Position numbers and translations under genes: made by a program
NCBI GenBank assembly: GCA_041688815.1
Contig: JBDNHK010000107.1
Span: forward strand, 1-64,000
Direction: 5' to 3'
Length of the DNA: 64,000 bases
From: Rhabdothermincola_A sp041688815
Lineage (GTDB): Bacteria; Actinomycetota; Acidimicrobiia; Acidimicrobiales; Acidimicrobilacustridaceae
Notes under the pieces: generated by a model
The model's database searches: none
Told to the model about the DNA's origin: nothing
Seen by the model: only the letters and a program-made list of their open reading frames with translations
Shown here: positions 49,389 through 58,520 of the stretch, piece by piece
Layout: each line of letters starts with the position of its first letter
Position numbering within the stretch: position 1 is the stretch's first letter

Positions 49389-51140
49389 ATGAGCGCGGAT
49401 TCCCAGCAGCTCGAACGATCGGCGCTCGAGCGCAAAGATCGTGATGAGCTCATGACCATCGCCACCGCCCTGGGTGGCAAGCCCGGATCGCGGGCCAAGA
49501 AGGCCGACATCATCGACCTGGTCCTCCAGCTCACCGGGGTCACGACCGCGGGTGGCCCCGTCGGTGGTGGCGAAGGGGCCCCGCCCGCCGGCACCGCTCC
49601 GGCGGCCGACGAGTCCACCACGGCGGCCGCGCCGGCCCGCACCCGCCGGCCCCGCCGCCCGGCCGCGACCGATCCATCGGTCGAGGGCCCCACCGAGACC
49701 GAAGCCGAGTCCGCAAGGGCAACCGACACCACCCTTACCGCCGACATGGCCGCCACCGGCGAAACCCTCGACGAGGTCGCCTCGACGCCGGACTCCGAAC
49801 CGGTGGAGACCGACCGTCCGGCTCCGGGCGCTACTCGTTCCGGCGCCCCATCGCCGTCCGTCGAGTCTGGCCGGCCCGAAGGCTCGCAGTCTCCTGGGGA
49901 GGACGGCGAGCCCGGTCGTCGCCGTCGTCGCCGGGGCCGTGACCGCAACGGCGCCGCCGCCCCCGGCGAGCGCGTCGAGCGCGGCGAACGGGTGGACGAG
50001 GCCCTGGCGGTCGAGCCGGCCGAGGTCGAGGGTCTGCTCGACCTGCGCGACGAGGGCTACGGCTTCATCCGGGTCGACGGCTACCTGCCCGGCAAGGACG
50101 ACGTCTACGTGTCGGTCAAGCAGACGAGGCAGTTCGCCCTGCGCCGAGGGGATCACCTCAAGGGCACCAGCCGGCCCGCCACCCGCAACGAGAAGAACCC
50201 GGCGCTGCTGCGCATCGACGCCGTGAACGGTGCCGATGTCGAGGCGGCGCGGGGCCGTCGCCGGTTCGACGATCTCACGCCGCTGTTCCCCGACGAGCGC
50301 CTGCGCCTCGAGCGGGTGGGCAGCCCGTACGACATGACGTCGCGGATCATCGACCTGATCTGCCCCATCGGCAAGGGCCAGCGCGGCCTGATCGTGTCGC
50401 CGCCCAAGGCCGGCAAGACCACGATCATGAAGCAGATCGCCAAGGCCATCGAGGCCAACGACCCCGAGGTCGAGCTCATCGTGCTGCTCGTGGACGAACG
50501 TCCCGAGGAGGTCACCGACATGCGCCGGTCGGTGAAGGGCGAGGTGGTGGCGTCCACGTTCGATCGTCCCACCGAGGAGCACATCGCCATCGCCGAGCTG
50601 GTGATCGAGCGGGCCAAGCGTCGCGTCGAGGAGGGCAAGGACGTCGTCGTCATCCTCGACGGCATCACCCGTCTGGCCCGGGCCTACAACCTGGCTGCAC
50701 CGGCCACCGGTCGGGTCATGAGCGGTGGCATCGACACCGGCGCGCTCTACCCCCCGAAGAAGTTCTTCGGGGCGGCGCGCAACATCGAGGAGGGCGGCTC
50801 GCTCACCATCCTGGCCACCGCCCTCGTCGAGACCGGATCGAGGATGGACGAGGTGATCTTCGAGGAGTTCAAGGGCACCGGCAACATGGAGCTGCGCCTC
50901 GACCGCCGCATGGCCGAGCGGCGGATCTTCCCGGCCATCGACGTCGACGGGTCCTCGACCCGACACGAGGAACTGCTGTTCGACCGGGCCCAGGTGGAGA
51001 AAGTCTGGAAGCTGCGGCGGGTGCTGAGTGGCCTGGCGGCAGAATCCGGCCGCGGGGGAGCCGGGCTCGAGATGCTGATCGAGCGCCTGGGTGAGTTCAA
51101 GTCGAACGACGCCTTCCTCGACGAGCTGGGTAAGGCCTGA
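49389..51140 (+). CDS. rho: Transcription termination factor Rho
   Basis: 583 aa, longer than the roughly 420 aa E. coli Rho because residues 60-200 are a low-complexity, Arg/Gly/Thr-rich insertion typical of actinobacteria. The N-terminal Rho_N helix domain (ELMTIATALGGKPGSRAKKA) is followed by the cold-shock RNA-binding fold (LLDLRDEGYGFIRVDGYLPG, DVYVSVKQTRQFALRRGD) and the RecA-type ATPase: Walker A SPPKAGKTTIMKQIAKA, Walker B VVILDGITRLARAYN, Q-loop GRVMSGGIDTGAL. It terminates untranslated and antisense transcripts. Its position before rpmE-prfA-prmC is conserved. Confidence 0.97.
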   Translation: MSADSQQLERSALERKDRDELMTIATALGGKPGSRAKKADIIDLVLQLTGVTTAGGPVGGGEGAPPAGTAPAADESTTAAAPARTRRPRRPAATDPSVEGPTETEAESARATDTTLTADMAATGETLDEVASTPDSEPVETDRPAPGATRSGAPSPSVESGRPEGSQSPGEDGEPGRRRRRRGRDRNGAAAPGERVERGERVDEALAVEPAEVEGLLDLRDEGYGFIRVDGYLPGKDDVYVSVKQTRQFALRRGDHLKGTSRPATRNEKNPALLRIDAVNGADVEAARGRRRFDDLTPLFPDERLRLERVGSPYDMTSRIIDLICPIGKGQRGLIVSPPKAGKTTIMKQIAKAIEANDPEVELIVLLVDERPEEVTDMRRSVKGEVVASTFDRPTEEHIAIAELVIERAKRRVEEGKDVVVILDGITRLARAYNLAAPATGRVMSGGIDTGALYPPKKFFGAARNIEEGGSLTILATALVETGSRMDEVIFEEFKGTGNMELRLDRRMAERRIFPAIDVDGSSTRHEELLFDRAQVEKVWKLRRVLSGLAAESGRGGAGLEMLIERLGEFKSNDAFLDELGKA

Positions 51141-51235
51141 TCCCCCGATCTCCCCGAACCTCTCTCGGAGAGATTGCGATCCGGCCGCCGACCCGGCACA
51201 CTTGTCAGTCCACTCTTTTCGAAGCGGAGAGCGCC

Positions 51236-51445
51236 ATGAAGGTCGACATCCATCCCGACTACATCGAAGCCAGCGTCCGGTGCTCGTGCGGCAACACCTT
51301 CACGACCCGCTCCACCAAGGCCGAGCTCACGTCCGAGCTCTGCAACGAGTGCCACCCCTTCTACACGGGCAAGCAGAAGCTGGTCGACACCGGTGGGCGC
51401 ATCGAGAAGTTCCAGAAGCGCTACGGCACCCGGCGCGCCAAGTAG
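51236..51445 (+). CDS. rpmE: 50S ribosomal protein L31
   Basis: 69 aa: KVDIHPDYIEASVRCSCGNT, then LCNECHPFYTGKQKLVDTGG and RIEKFQKRYG. It has the cysteine pattern C-x-C ... C-x2-C of the zinc-containing (C+) L31 form. It is a structural protein of the large subunit. GCGGAGAGCGCC before ATG 51236 is a fair ribosome-binding site. It follows rho after 95 bases. Confidence 0.97.
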   Translation: MKVDIHPDYIEASVRCSCGNTFTTRSTKAELTSELCNECHPFYTGKQKLVDTGGRIEKFQKRYGTRRAK

Positions 51446-52571
51446 CACGACTGCTTCCGGCCGCCGTCAGGGGCCCGTCGTCACTCTCGATCCCGAGCAA
51501 CGTTCGCGGCTCCTCGGCGCCAAGCTGAGTGCTCTCGTCGGCCCCCTCGCCGGTTCGCCCACGGTGCCGACCAGCGCGCCCGCCGTCGGCCACGACGTCG
51601 CGCTCGTTCCCGGCACCATCCCCGGCGGGGCGACCGTGCGCCGGGGCACCGAAGGGTGGGTGTTGCTGGCCGACGAGCCCGCCTCATCGCTCGGACGGGT
51701 GCTGGTGTGGGCCGACCGTCAGGGGCTCTCTGCCGTCGACGTGCTGGTCGACGACCCCTACGTCGCGGCCGTCCTGGCCCGCCGGGCCACGGCCTTCGCG
51801 CCGGCGCCCGTGGTGTGGGTGGTCGAGGGCCGCACCGTGCGTCGTGTCGATCCCGCATCCTCACCCGTTCCCGTCGAACCGCCGGCGGTGGCCCGGGGGA
51901 TGGTCGCTCTTCTCTCGAGTGCCGACGTGGAGGTCGTCGTCGAGCACGGCCAGATCAGGGGTGAGGTCCTCGGGCTCGAAGTGGCGCGGGTCGTGGTCGA
52001 CGAACCGACCGACGAGCGCCCGGCCTCGGCCCGTCTCGAGGTCGGGGTGGGACGCCACGACCGCGACGCTTTCACCATGGTGCACGGGCAGGTGCCCGCC
52101 GCTGACGCGCTGGCGCTGGTCGTCGACAAGGTCCGTCGCCACCGCCAGGCCGATGCCGAGGCCCATCCCCTCGGTCGTCTCGGCGCCGAGCGCTGGCTGC
52201 GGGCCCGTCTTCTCGAGCACCCGGCCGCCGTGGGGGCGGTGCGCCTCGCCCCGGCCGATCCCACCTTGGTGCGCGACGGGGTCAAGGACGTGGCGCCGGC
52301 CATCGCCGTCGGTCACGACGCTGCGGGCGTGTCGGTGGTGGTGGCCTGCTCGGTGGGCATCGACCTCGACCTGGTGCCGGCCGCGGCCGACGCCCGTCTC
52401 GCCCACGCCCCCGACGCCCGGCTCGTGCTCGTGGTCCCCGAGCGCGACGACCACCGCGTCACCCGCCAACTGGCGGCGATGCTCGCGATCCCCGCCGAGA
52501 TCGTGGTGGTCCCCGCCGACTGGCGGCGGGCCGATCTGGGTGGCGGCACCGGCGCGGGGCCGACCCCATGA
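51393..52571 (+). CDS. Conserved actinobacterial hypothetical protein between rpmE and prfA
   Basis: Up to 392 aa. The frame is open from GTG 51393 inside rpmE; the first GTG after rpmE in frame is near 51564, so the true start is uncertain. The text TLDPEQRSRLLGAKLSALVG near 51483 looks conserved and suggests an N-terminus upstream of 51564. The middle contains an alpha/beta pattern (VLVWADRQGLSAVDVLVDDP, ARLEVGVGRHDRDAFTMVHG), and the end repeats hydrophobic strands (VSVVVACSVGIDLDLVPAAA, LVLVVPERDDHRVTRQLAAM). I do not recognise the domain. It overlaps prfA by four bases (ATGA), so it is co-translated with release factor 1. Confidence 0.65.
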   Translation: MGASRSSRSATAPGAPSSTTASGRRQGPVVTLDPEQRSRLLGAKLSALVGPLAGSPTVPTSAPAVGHDVALVPGTIPGGATVRRGTEGWVLLADEPASSLGRVLVWADRQGLSAVDVLVDDPYVAAVLARRATAFAPAPVVWVVEGRTVRRVDPASSPVPVEPPAVARGMVALLSSADVEVVVEHGQIRGEVLGLEVARVVVDEPTDERPASARLEVGVGRHDRDAFTMVHGQVPAADALALVVDKVRRHRQADAEAHPLGRLGAERWLRARLLEHPAAVGAVRLAPADPTLVRDGVKDVAPAIAVGHDAAGVSVVVACSVGIDLDLVPAAADARLAHAPDARLVLVVPERDDHRVTRQLAAMLAIPAEIVVVPADWRRADLGGGTGAGPTP

Positions 52572-53641
52572 CCATGCTCGACCGGCTCGACGGGCTGCAG
52601 CGGGAGTTCGACGAAATCGAGGCCTCGCTGGCCGACCCCGAGGTGCTGGCCGACCAGCGCCGCTACCGCGAGCTGAGTCGGCGCTATCGCGAGCTCGGTG
52701 AGCTGGTGGGTCGGCTCCGCGAGTTGCGCCAGGCCACCGACGACCTGGCCGTCGCTCGCGACATGCTGGCCGATGCCGGGGCCGACGATCGCGAGATGCT
52801 GCGCGCCGAGATCGACACCGCCGAGGCCGCCATCGCCCGTCTCGACGAGGAGATCAAGGTCCTGCTGCTGCCGAAGGACCCCAACGACGGTCGCAACGTG
52901 ATCGTCGAGGTGCGCGGTGCCGAGGGGGGTGAGGAGGCCAACCTTTTCGCTCGCGACCTGTTCGAGATGTATCGGGGCTATGCGGGGCGGATGGACTGGC
53001 GTTTCGAGATCATGGACGCCCAGGAGTCCGACCTCGGGGGTTTCAGCGACATCACCTTCCGGGTGGCCGGCGACGGTGTGTGGAGCCGCATGAAGCACGA
53101 GGGCGGGCCTCATCGCGTGCAGCGGGTGCCCGTCACCGAGAGCCAGGGCCGGATCCACACGTCGTCGGCCACCGTCACCGTGCTGCCGGAGGCCGAGGAG
53201 GTCGACGTCGAACTCGACCCCAACGACCTGCGCATCGACGTCTACCGCTCGTCCGGACCCGGTGGCCAGTCGGTCAACACCACCGATTCCGCAGTGCGGA
53301 TCACCCACCTGCCCACGGGCGTCGTGGTGGCCATGCAGGACGAGAAGAGCCAGATCCAGAACCGAGAGAAGGCCATGCGGGTGCTGCGCAGCCGCCTGTT
53401 GAAGAAGGAGCAGGAACGGCAGGCCGCCGAGGCGTCGGGGGCGAGGCGGGCCCAGGTGGGCGGGGGCGGTCGGTCCGAGAAGGTGCGCACGTACAACGTG
53501 AAGGAGAATCGCGTCACCGACCATCGCATCGGGCTCACCCTCTACAAGCTCGACAAGGTGCTCGGCGGGGAACTCGACGAGGTGGTCGACGCGTTGGTGG
53601 CCGCCGAGCGGGCCACCCAACTCGGCGACCACGACGCCTGA
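52568..53641 (+). CDS. prfA: Peptide chain release factor 1
   Basis: 357 aa. N-terminal coiled domain, AEGGEEANLFARDLFEMYRG, RVQRVPVTESQGRIHTSSAT (with the PxT-type stop-codon recognition region), and the catalytic GGQ motif in YRSSGPGGQSVNTTDSAVRI. It releases peptides at UAA/UAG. The glutamine of GGQ is the target of PrmC, encoded next (7-base gap). Confidence 0.97.
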   Translation: MTMLDRLDGLQREFDEIEASLADPEVLADQRRYRELSRRYRELGELVGRLRELRQATDDLAVARDMLADAGADDREMLRAEIDTAEAAIARLDEEIKVLLLPKDPNDGRNVIVEVRGAEGGEEANLFARDLFEMYRGYAGRMDWRFEIMDAQESDLGGFSDITFRVAGDGVWSRMKHEGGPHRVQRVPVTESQGRIHTSSATVTVLPEAEEVDVELDPNDLRIDVYRSSGPGGQSVNTTDSAVRITHLPTGVVVAMQDEKSQIQNREKAMRVLRSRLLKKEQERQAAEASGARRAQVGGGGRSEKVRTYNVKENRVTDHRIGLTLYKLDKVLGGELDEVVDALVAAERATQLGDHDA

Positions 53642-53647
53642 TCCGCC

Positions 53648-54565
53648 ATGGGAGATCACTCCGACGTCGACCGGCCCGAAGCGACGGTGTCATGGCGAAT
53701 GTTGCGGGCCGAGGCCGGACGGCGGCTGGCCCAGACATCGGGACCCGATCCGGGTCAGGCCGCGCTCGATGCCCGTTGTCTCGTGGAGCGGTCGTCGGGC
53801 CTCGGCGGCGCGGAGCTGGTGCTCGGCCTCGACCGGCCCGCCACCCGACGCGAGGTGGCGTTCTTCGACCAGATGCTCGAGCGCCGTCTCATCGGCGAGC
53901 CGCTGCAGTACGTGCTCGGCGTCTGGGACTTCCGCACGATAGAGCTCCTGGTGGATCGGCGGGCCCTCATCCCGCGTCCTGAGACCGAGGTCGTGGTCGG
54001 GCATGCCCTCGCCGAGATCGACCGCTGTCGCGCCGCCGCTCCCGCTGGGCGGTTGGTGCGCGCGGTCGACCTGGGTACGGGATCGGGGGCCATCGGCCTC
54101 TCCCTCGCCGCCGAGCGGCCCGGCCTCGAGGTGTGGCTCACCGAGACCTCACCCGATGCGCTGGCTCTGGCCCGGGCCAACCTGGCCGGACTGGGTGGCC
54201 CCGCCACCCGGGTGAACGTCGTCGCGGGCGACTGGTTCGCGGCGCTGCCCCCCGAGCTGCGCAGCGGGATCGACGTCGTGGTCTCCAACCCGCCCTACAT
54301 CGCCACCGACGACGACATCGATGCGATCGTGCTCGAATGGGAGCCGGCGTCGGCGTTGTTCGCCGGACCCGACGGCCTCGACGATCTACGCACCCTCGTG
54401 GCCCATGCTCCTCGTTGGCTGGCTCCCGGTGGGGCGCTGGTCCTGGAGCTGGGTTCGTCGCAGGCCGAGAGGGTGCTGGCTCTCGCCCACGAGTCGGGGT
54501 TCGCGAACTGCCGCATCGAACCCGACCTCGCCGGTCGTCCCCGCTGCCTCGTCGCCCGGGTCTGA
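53648..54565 (+). CDS. prmC: Release-factor glutamine N5-methyltransferase
   Basis: 305 aa. N-terminal helical domain that contacts the release factor (WRMLRAEAGRRLAQTSGPDP, LIGEPLQYVLGVWDFRTIEL), then the SAM-binding motif VDLGTGSGAIGLSLAAERPG and the catalytic NPPYIATDDDID. It methylates the GGQ glutamine of RF1 and RF2. It lies directly after prfA, a near-universal arrangement. Confidence 0.95.
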   Translation: MGDHSDVDRPEATVSWRMLRAEAGRRLAQTSGPDPGQAALDARCLVERSSGLGGAELVLGLDRPATRREVAFFDQMLERRLIGEPLQYVLGVWDFRTIELLVDRRALIPRPETEVVVGHALAEIDRCRAAAPAGRLVRAVDLGTGSGAIGLSLAAERPGLEVWLTETSPDALALARANLAGLGGPATRVNVVAGDWFAALPPELRSGIDVVVSNPPYIATDDDIDAIVLEWEPASALFAGPDGLDDLRTLVAHAPRWLAPGGALVLELGSSQAERVLALAHESGFANCRIEPDLAGRPRCLVARV

Positions 54566-54572
54566 GCTCGAG

Positions 54573-55330
54573 CTATAGGAAGTTGAAGTTGCCCACGAGC
54601 CGGGCGAAATGGGGGTGGTCGGCGTAGACGGACCGGCTCACGACGACGATGAGCTGGTCGCGGCGCCGGGCCATCAGGGCCTCGATCGTGGCGTCGTCCT
54701 TCCCCTGCTCGAGGCCGGTGATGGTGACCCGACGGGCGGGGAGACCCCGGAAGGTCGCCTCGTCGTTCTTGGTCACCTTCTCGCCGAGCTGAATGCCCCA
54801 CTGCTCGGCCGTGGTCGAGAGCGAGGCATTGATGTTCTCACCGGGGGGGAGGCCACCGTGGTCCAGATGATGATCAGCTCGGTGTCGGGGATGGTGGAGG
54901 TCCCACCGAGCACCGAGAGCCACTGATCGGCGGAACCGTTGACGGTACCCGGGAAGGGGCCGGTGCCCTGGACCCGATCGACCGGCATCTCGGCGGACCA
55001 TCATGCCCCCGGTTCTTCGAACGCCGTCCAACCGTCGTCGGCCTGCTGGCTGATGAACGGGACCTTGTTGATGGCGTTGGTCAGCCACCGCGGTCCCTCC
55101 ACGGCACCGGTGAGGAGGGCGATGATGAGCAACACGATGATGCCCCCGAGGGCGATCATCAGGATCCCCGCGAGGCGGGCGCTGCGGAATTGGGTGGCCC
55201 CTGGTTCGGGGCGGGTGAGGGGCTGTTCGGCGCCCGGGCGGATGTCGGTTGCGCAGACCCGGCAGCGGGTCGCGGCGGAGTCCGACTTCGCCCCACAGCT
55301 GGGGCACTTCACCTTGGTCGACGATGCCAT
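54573..55330 (-). pseudogene. Zinc-ribbon membrane protein gene with nonsense and frameshift
   Basis: From ATG 55330 the first frame encodes a zinc ribbon (KVKCPSCGAKSDSAATRCRV-CAT), a Pro linker and one membrane helix (LAGILMIALGGIIVLLIIAL), then stops at TGA 55003-55001. The same frame resumes as EMPVDRVQGTGPFPGTVNGS and TSTIPDTELIIIWTTVASP. At a C7 run (plus-strand G7 near 54844-54850) a single-base loss moves the rest to another frame: GENINASLSTTAEQWGIQLG to VGNFNFL. So there are two lesions, an in-frame TGA (TGATGG, perhaps from TGGTGG) and a homopolymer shift. The extracellular domain is unfamiliar; the full gene would be about 250 codons. Confidence 0.6.
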
Positions 55331-55431
55331 ACCCCTCAACGTCGTCAGAAACCCCCCGGAACGTGAGCGAACGGCCGGACTTCTGTGGCGCCTCATCATT
55401 GATCGGCTCGGTGGCCGACCGGCCGGGAACC

Positions 55432-56334
55432 TCAATAGAGCCAGGGGAAAGCGCTCCAGTCGGGGTCGCGCTTCTCGAGGAAGCTGTCGCGGCCCTCGGC
55501 GGCCTCGTCGGTCATGTACGCCAGCCGGGTGGCCTCACCGGCGAACACCTGCTGTCCCACGAGACCGTCGTCGATGAGGTTGAACGAGAACTTCAGCATC
55601 CGCTGGGCCGTGGGGCTCTTGGCGTTCACCAAGCGCCCCCATTCGAGGGCGACCGACTCGAGTTCGGCGTGCGGCACGACTTCGTTGACCATGCCCATGC
55701 GGTGGGCGGCGGCCGCGTCGTACTCGCGACCGAGGAAGAAGATCTCGCGAGCGAACTTCTGCCCGACCTGCCGGGCCAGATAGGCCGAGCCGAAGCCTCC
55801 GTCGAAGCTGGCCACGTCGGCGTCGGTCTGCTTGAACCGGGCGTGCTCGGCGCTGGCCAGGGTGAGGTCGCACACCACGTGCAGCGAATGGCCGCCGCCG
55901 GCCGCCCAGCCCGGCACGACGCAGATCACGACCTTGGGCATCATCCGGATGAGGCGCTGCACCTCGAGGATGTGGAGGCGGCCCGATCGCCCCGGGTCGA
56001 TGGTCTCGGCTGTCTCACCGTCGGCGTAGCGGTAGCCGTCCCGGCCTCGGATGCGTTGGTCGCCGCCCGAGCAGAAGGCCCAGCCCCCGTCTCGGGGCGA
56101 TGGCCCGTTGCCGGTGAGCAGCACGCAGCCGACATCGGTCGACTGTCGGGCGTGGTCGAGGGCGCGGTACAGCTCGTCGACGGTGTGGGGCCGGAAGGCG
56201 TTGCGGACCTCGGGTCGGTTGAACGCCACCCGAACCGTGCCGTGGTCGACGCTGCGGTGGTAGGTGATGTCGGTGAGCCCGTCGAACCCGGGAACGGGGC
56301 TCCAGGCGTGGGGGTCGAACAGCTCGGAGACCAT
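55432..56334 (-). CDS. menB: 1,4-dihydroxy-2-naphthoyl-CoA synthase
   Basis: 300 aa from ATG 56334. It is a crotonase with the MenB-specific features DITYHRSVDHGTVRVAFNRP, EVRNAFRPHTVDELYRALDH, FCSGGDQRIRGRDGYRY, VVPGWAAGGGHSLHVVCDLT, FKQTDADVASFDGGFGSAYL and the C-terminal YMTDEAAEGRDSFLEKRDPD. It closes the second ring of menaquinone. The remaining men genes are not in this window. It is isolated from any operon, divergent from a cyclic-nucleotide-binding gene. Confidence 0.93.
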   Translation of the reverse strand: MVSELFDPHAWSPVPGFDGLTDITYHRSVDHGTVRVAFNRPEVRNAFRPHTVDELYRALDHARQSTDVGCVLLTGNGPSPRDGGWAFCSGGDQRIRGRDGYRYADGETAETIDPGRSGRLHILEVQRLIRMMPKVVICVVPGWAAGGGHSLHVVCDLTLASAEHARFKQTDADVASFDGGFGSAYLARQVGQKFAREIFFLGREYDAAAAHRMGMVNEVVPHAELESVALEWGRLVNAKSPTAQRMLKFSFNLIDDGLVGQQVFAGEATRLAYMTDEAAEGRDSFLEKRDPDWSAFPWLY

Positions 56335-56421
56335 CGCAAGGAAGGCTACGACCTCGACGCGCCTATCATCACCGCGACGGAGTGCTGACGGGGGTGTCAG
56401 TCGACGGCGGCCGCAGGTCGC

Positions 56422-56433
56422 GGGGGGGGGGGG
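56422..56433 (+). repeat. Poly-G tract (12 G) at the ribosome-binding position
   Basis: Twelve consecutive G bases end four bases before ATG 56438 and occupy the Shine-Dalgarno position. Such a tract could vary in length and change translation, or be an assembly uncertainty. Confidence 0.6.
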
Positions 56434-56437
56434 TTCG

Positions 56438-56866
56438 ATGTTCGGCAAGCGCAACAAGTCGGTCGACGCGGTGACCAAGCTGCGCGGCGTCAAGTTCTTC
56501 GAGGGGTTCTCGGATGAGGATCTGGCCCGGGTGGCCGAGCTGGCCGACGACGTCGAGGCCGAGGGCGGCGCCGTGCTCATGGAGCAGGGACGGGTCGGGC
56601 AGGAGTGCTTCGTGATCCTCGACGGTCACGCCAGCGTGTACGTGGGCGAGGACCACGTGGAAACCCTCGCTGAGGGGTCGATGGTGGGGGAGATGGCGCT
56701 GGTCGATCACTTGCCGCGAGTCGCCACGGTCGTGGCCGACACGCCCATGACCCTGGTGGCCTTCGACACCCGAAGGTTTCGGATGCTGCTCGAGGAGATG
56801 CCGAAGGCCGAGGAGCGGGTGTTGCAGCTCCTCGCTGATCGTCGCAAGGCCAAACGAGCTCGCTGA
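56438..56866 (+). CDS. Cyclic-nucleotide-binding-domain protein
   Basis: 142 aa, a single CNMP/CRP-like beta-barrel: VKFFEGFSDEDLARVAELAD, EGGAVLMEQGRVGQECFVIL, DGHASVYVGEDHVETLAEGS, VGEMALVDHLPRVATVVADT (the GE.a.....R.A phosphate-binding-cassette region) and LVAFDTRRFRMLLEEMPKAE. There is no DNA-binding HTH, so it is a stand-alone sensor domain rather than a CRP regulator. The basic ends (FGKRNKS; RRKAKRAR) are notable. It may bind cAMP or another ligand; partner unknown. A 12-G tract precedes ATG 56438. Confidence 0.75.
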   Translation: MFGKRNKSVDAVTKLRGVKFFEGFSDEDLARVAELADDVEAEGGAVLMEQGRVGQECFVILDGHASVYVGEDHVETLAEGSMVGEMALVDHLPRVATVVADTPMTLVAFDTRRFRMLLEEMPKAEERVLQLLADRRKAKRAR

Positions 56867-56890
56867 ACTGCGGCGAGCCCCGCTCGGCGA

Positions 56891-58423
56891 TCAGACGAAG
56901 TGGAAGATGCCTTCGGTGTCGCGTGTGGCTGCTCGCCCCACGCTCTCGGTGGTCTCGATGGCCATCATCGCCCCGGGTTCGATCGAGCTGCACCAGGTGC
57001 GCTGACCGGCCGGGGTGCGGGCGGCGACGATGGCCCGTTCGGGGCCATGGCGGTCGTGCACCACGGTGGCGCTCTCCACCCTGACCAACCCCTCGAATCC
57101 GTCGTCGCACGCGACCGAAGGAAGGGCGTCGACCTCGGCCTGGGGTTCGGCGTGTCGGAAGGCGCCGGCTGCTGGTGGTCGCGAGGACAGCACCACGAGG
57201 GCGTGCTCGGTCGTGTAGCCCCCGTTGGCGGTGCAGAGCCCCGGTCGGTCGGGCTCGTTGCGCAGGACATCGATCATGGTGGCCAGCCCGTGGGTCGGGT
57301 AGTTGTTCCACGGTCCACCGGCGAAGTTCATGCCGCCCGTGACGGTGAGCGGTCCGGCGGCCCCGATGCCACCCCACCCCGTGCCGTTGGTGGCGTCGGG
57401 GTCGACGAGCCCCAGCTCGCGGGCGGCGATCTGCACGGCCGACGGGAAGCACGAGTAGAGGTCGACGTGGGCGAGGTCGTGGGGCTCGATGCCGGCGAGG
57501 GCCAGCACCTCGAGACCGGCCACCCGGACGGCGGGAGAGGAGCACAGGTCCGCTCGGTTCGACACGTACCAGTGGTCGACGGCGTCGGCGCCGGCGTGCA
57601 GGAAGACCCAACGGTCGCGGGGCACGCCATGGCGCTCGGCGGCCCCGACAGAGGTCAGGATCACCGCCGCTCCCTGGTCGACGTGGTTGTTCGAGCAGAG
57701 CCGCTTGGTGTAAGGGAAGGCGATCATGCGGTTGGTCGGTGTGGGCTCGACCAGTTCCGAGACGGCGAGCCGCTGTGGTGACCAGGCATCGGGGTTCTCG
57801 GCGGCGACGGCGGAGAAGGCGCTCCACAGGCCCCCGATCCGTTGGCGGTGCTCGCCGACGGTCAGGCCGAGCCGGGCGCGCAGGGCCACGTCGAAGAGCG
57901 CGTAGATGTGGGTGGCCGTGGTCACCCCACGGGCTTTCTCGGTGTCGGAGTTCAGCGGGGTGGCGGGCCCGTACATCGCGGGCTCCGCCGTGCCGGGGTC
58001 CTGCTCGGTCCAGCCGAGTGTCACGTCGGCGGCCCGGGCCCGGTTCCTCGTTCGCCACGCTTCGGCCCCGCACAGCAGCACCACGTCGGCGCGCCCGGCC
58101 TGGATGTCGCGGGCCATGGCGTTGAGCATCGAGCCGGCCAGGTTGCCGCCCATCCGTGACTGAAGGATCCGCCGGGGGGTCGCACCGAGTCCGTCGGCGA
58201 CGAGGCGCCCGACGTTCGGGTACCGCCACGATAGCTGGCCGACGCTGCCCACGACGTCGGCCGCAGCGAGCAGTCCCGAGCCGTCGCTGTCGTTCTCGGC
58301 GAGGCGGAGAGCGTTGAGCATGAGCGCGGCCGGCTCGGGAGCCGAGTACAGATCGTCACCGTGGTGGGCGATCTGCCCGGCGCCCACCAGCACGGGAAGG
58401 CGGGGATCGAGTGAGGGGACCAT
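56891..58423 (-). CDS. Thiolase-like acetyl-CoA acetyltransferase homologue
   Basis: 510 aa from ATG 58423, which has an AGGAGGT site 6 bases upstream. The N-terminal half is thiolase-like (PVLVGAGQIAHHGDDLYSAP, GRADVVLLCGAEAWRTRNRA) and the C-terminal half has VDLYSCFPSAVQIAARELGL, NGTGWGGIGAAGPLTVTGGM and ANGGYTTEHALVVLSSRPPA. The nucleophilic Cys position reads SRMGGNLAGSMLNAMARDIQ without a Cys, as in SCP-x-like actinobacterial homologues whose catalysis is not established. The C-terminal 90 residues form an extra OB-fold-like domain. Function uncertain; a lipid or sterol role is possible. Confidence 0.75.
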   Translation of the reverse strand: MVPSLDPRLPVLVGAGQIAHHGDDLYSAPEPAALMLNALRLAENDSDGSGLLAAADVVGSVGQLSWRYPNVGRLVADGLGATPRRILQSRMGGNLAGSMLNAMARDIQAGRADVVLLCGAEAWRTRNRARAADVTLGWTEQDPGTAEPAMYGPATPLNSDTEKARGVTTATHIYALFDVALRARLGLTVGEHRQRIGGLWSAFSAVAAENPDAWSPQRLAVSELVEPTPTNRMIAFPYTKRLCSNNHVDQGAAVILTSVGAAERHGVPRDRWVFLHAGADAVDHWYVSNRADLCSSPAVRVAGLEVLALAGIEPHDLAHVDLYSCFPSAVQIAARELGLVDPDATNGTGWGGIGAAGPLTVTGGMNFAGGPWNNYPTHGLATMIDVLRNEPDRPGLCTANGGYTTEHALVVLSSRPPAAGAFRHAEPQAEVDALPSVACDDGFEGLVRVESATVVHDRHGPERAIVAARTPAGQRTWCSSIEPGAMMAIETTESVGRAATRDTEGIFHFV

Positions 58424-58520
58424 CGAGACCTCCTGGCCGCGGCGCAATCGCAGCCCGGGCGTGGCGATGCCGCCGGACGGTAACGGTCCAGGGGTGCGGG
58501 CCTACAATCGATTCATCGAC

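Noticed and set aside
55001..55003. The in-frame TGA in the zinc-ribbon gene as a selenocysteine codon
   Set aside because: There is no SECIS-like hairpin after it, the frame needs another repair downstream, and the family is not a selenoprotein.
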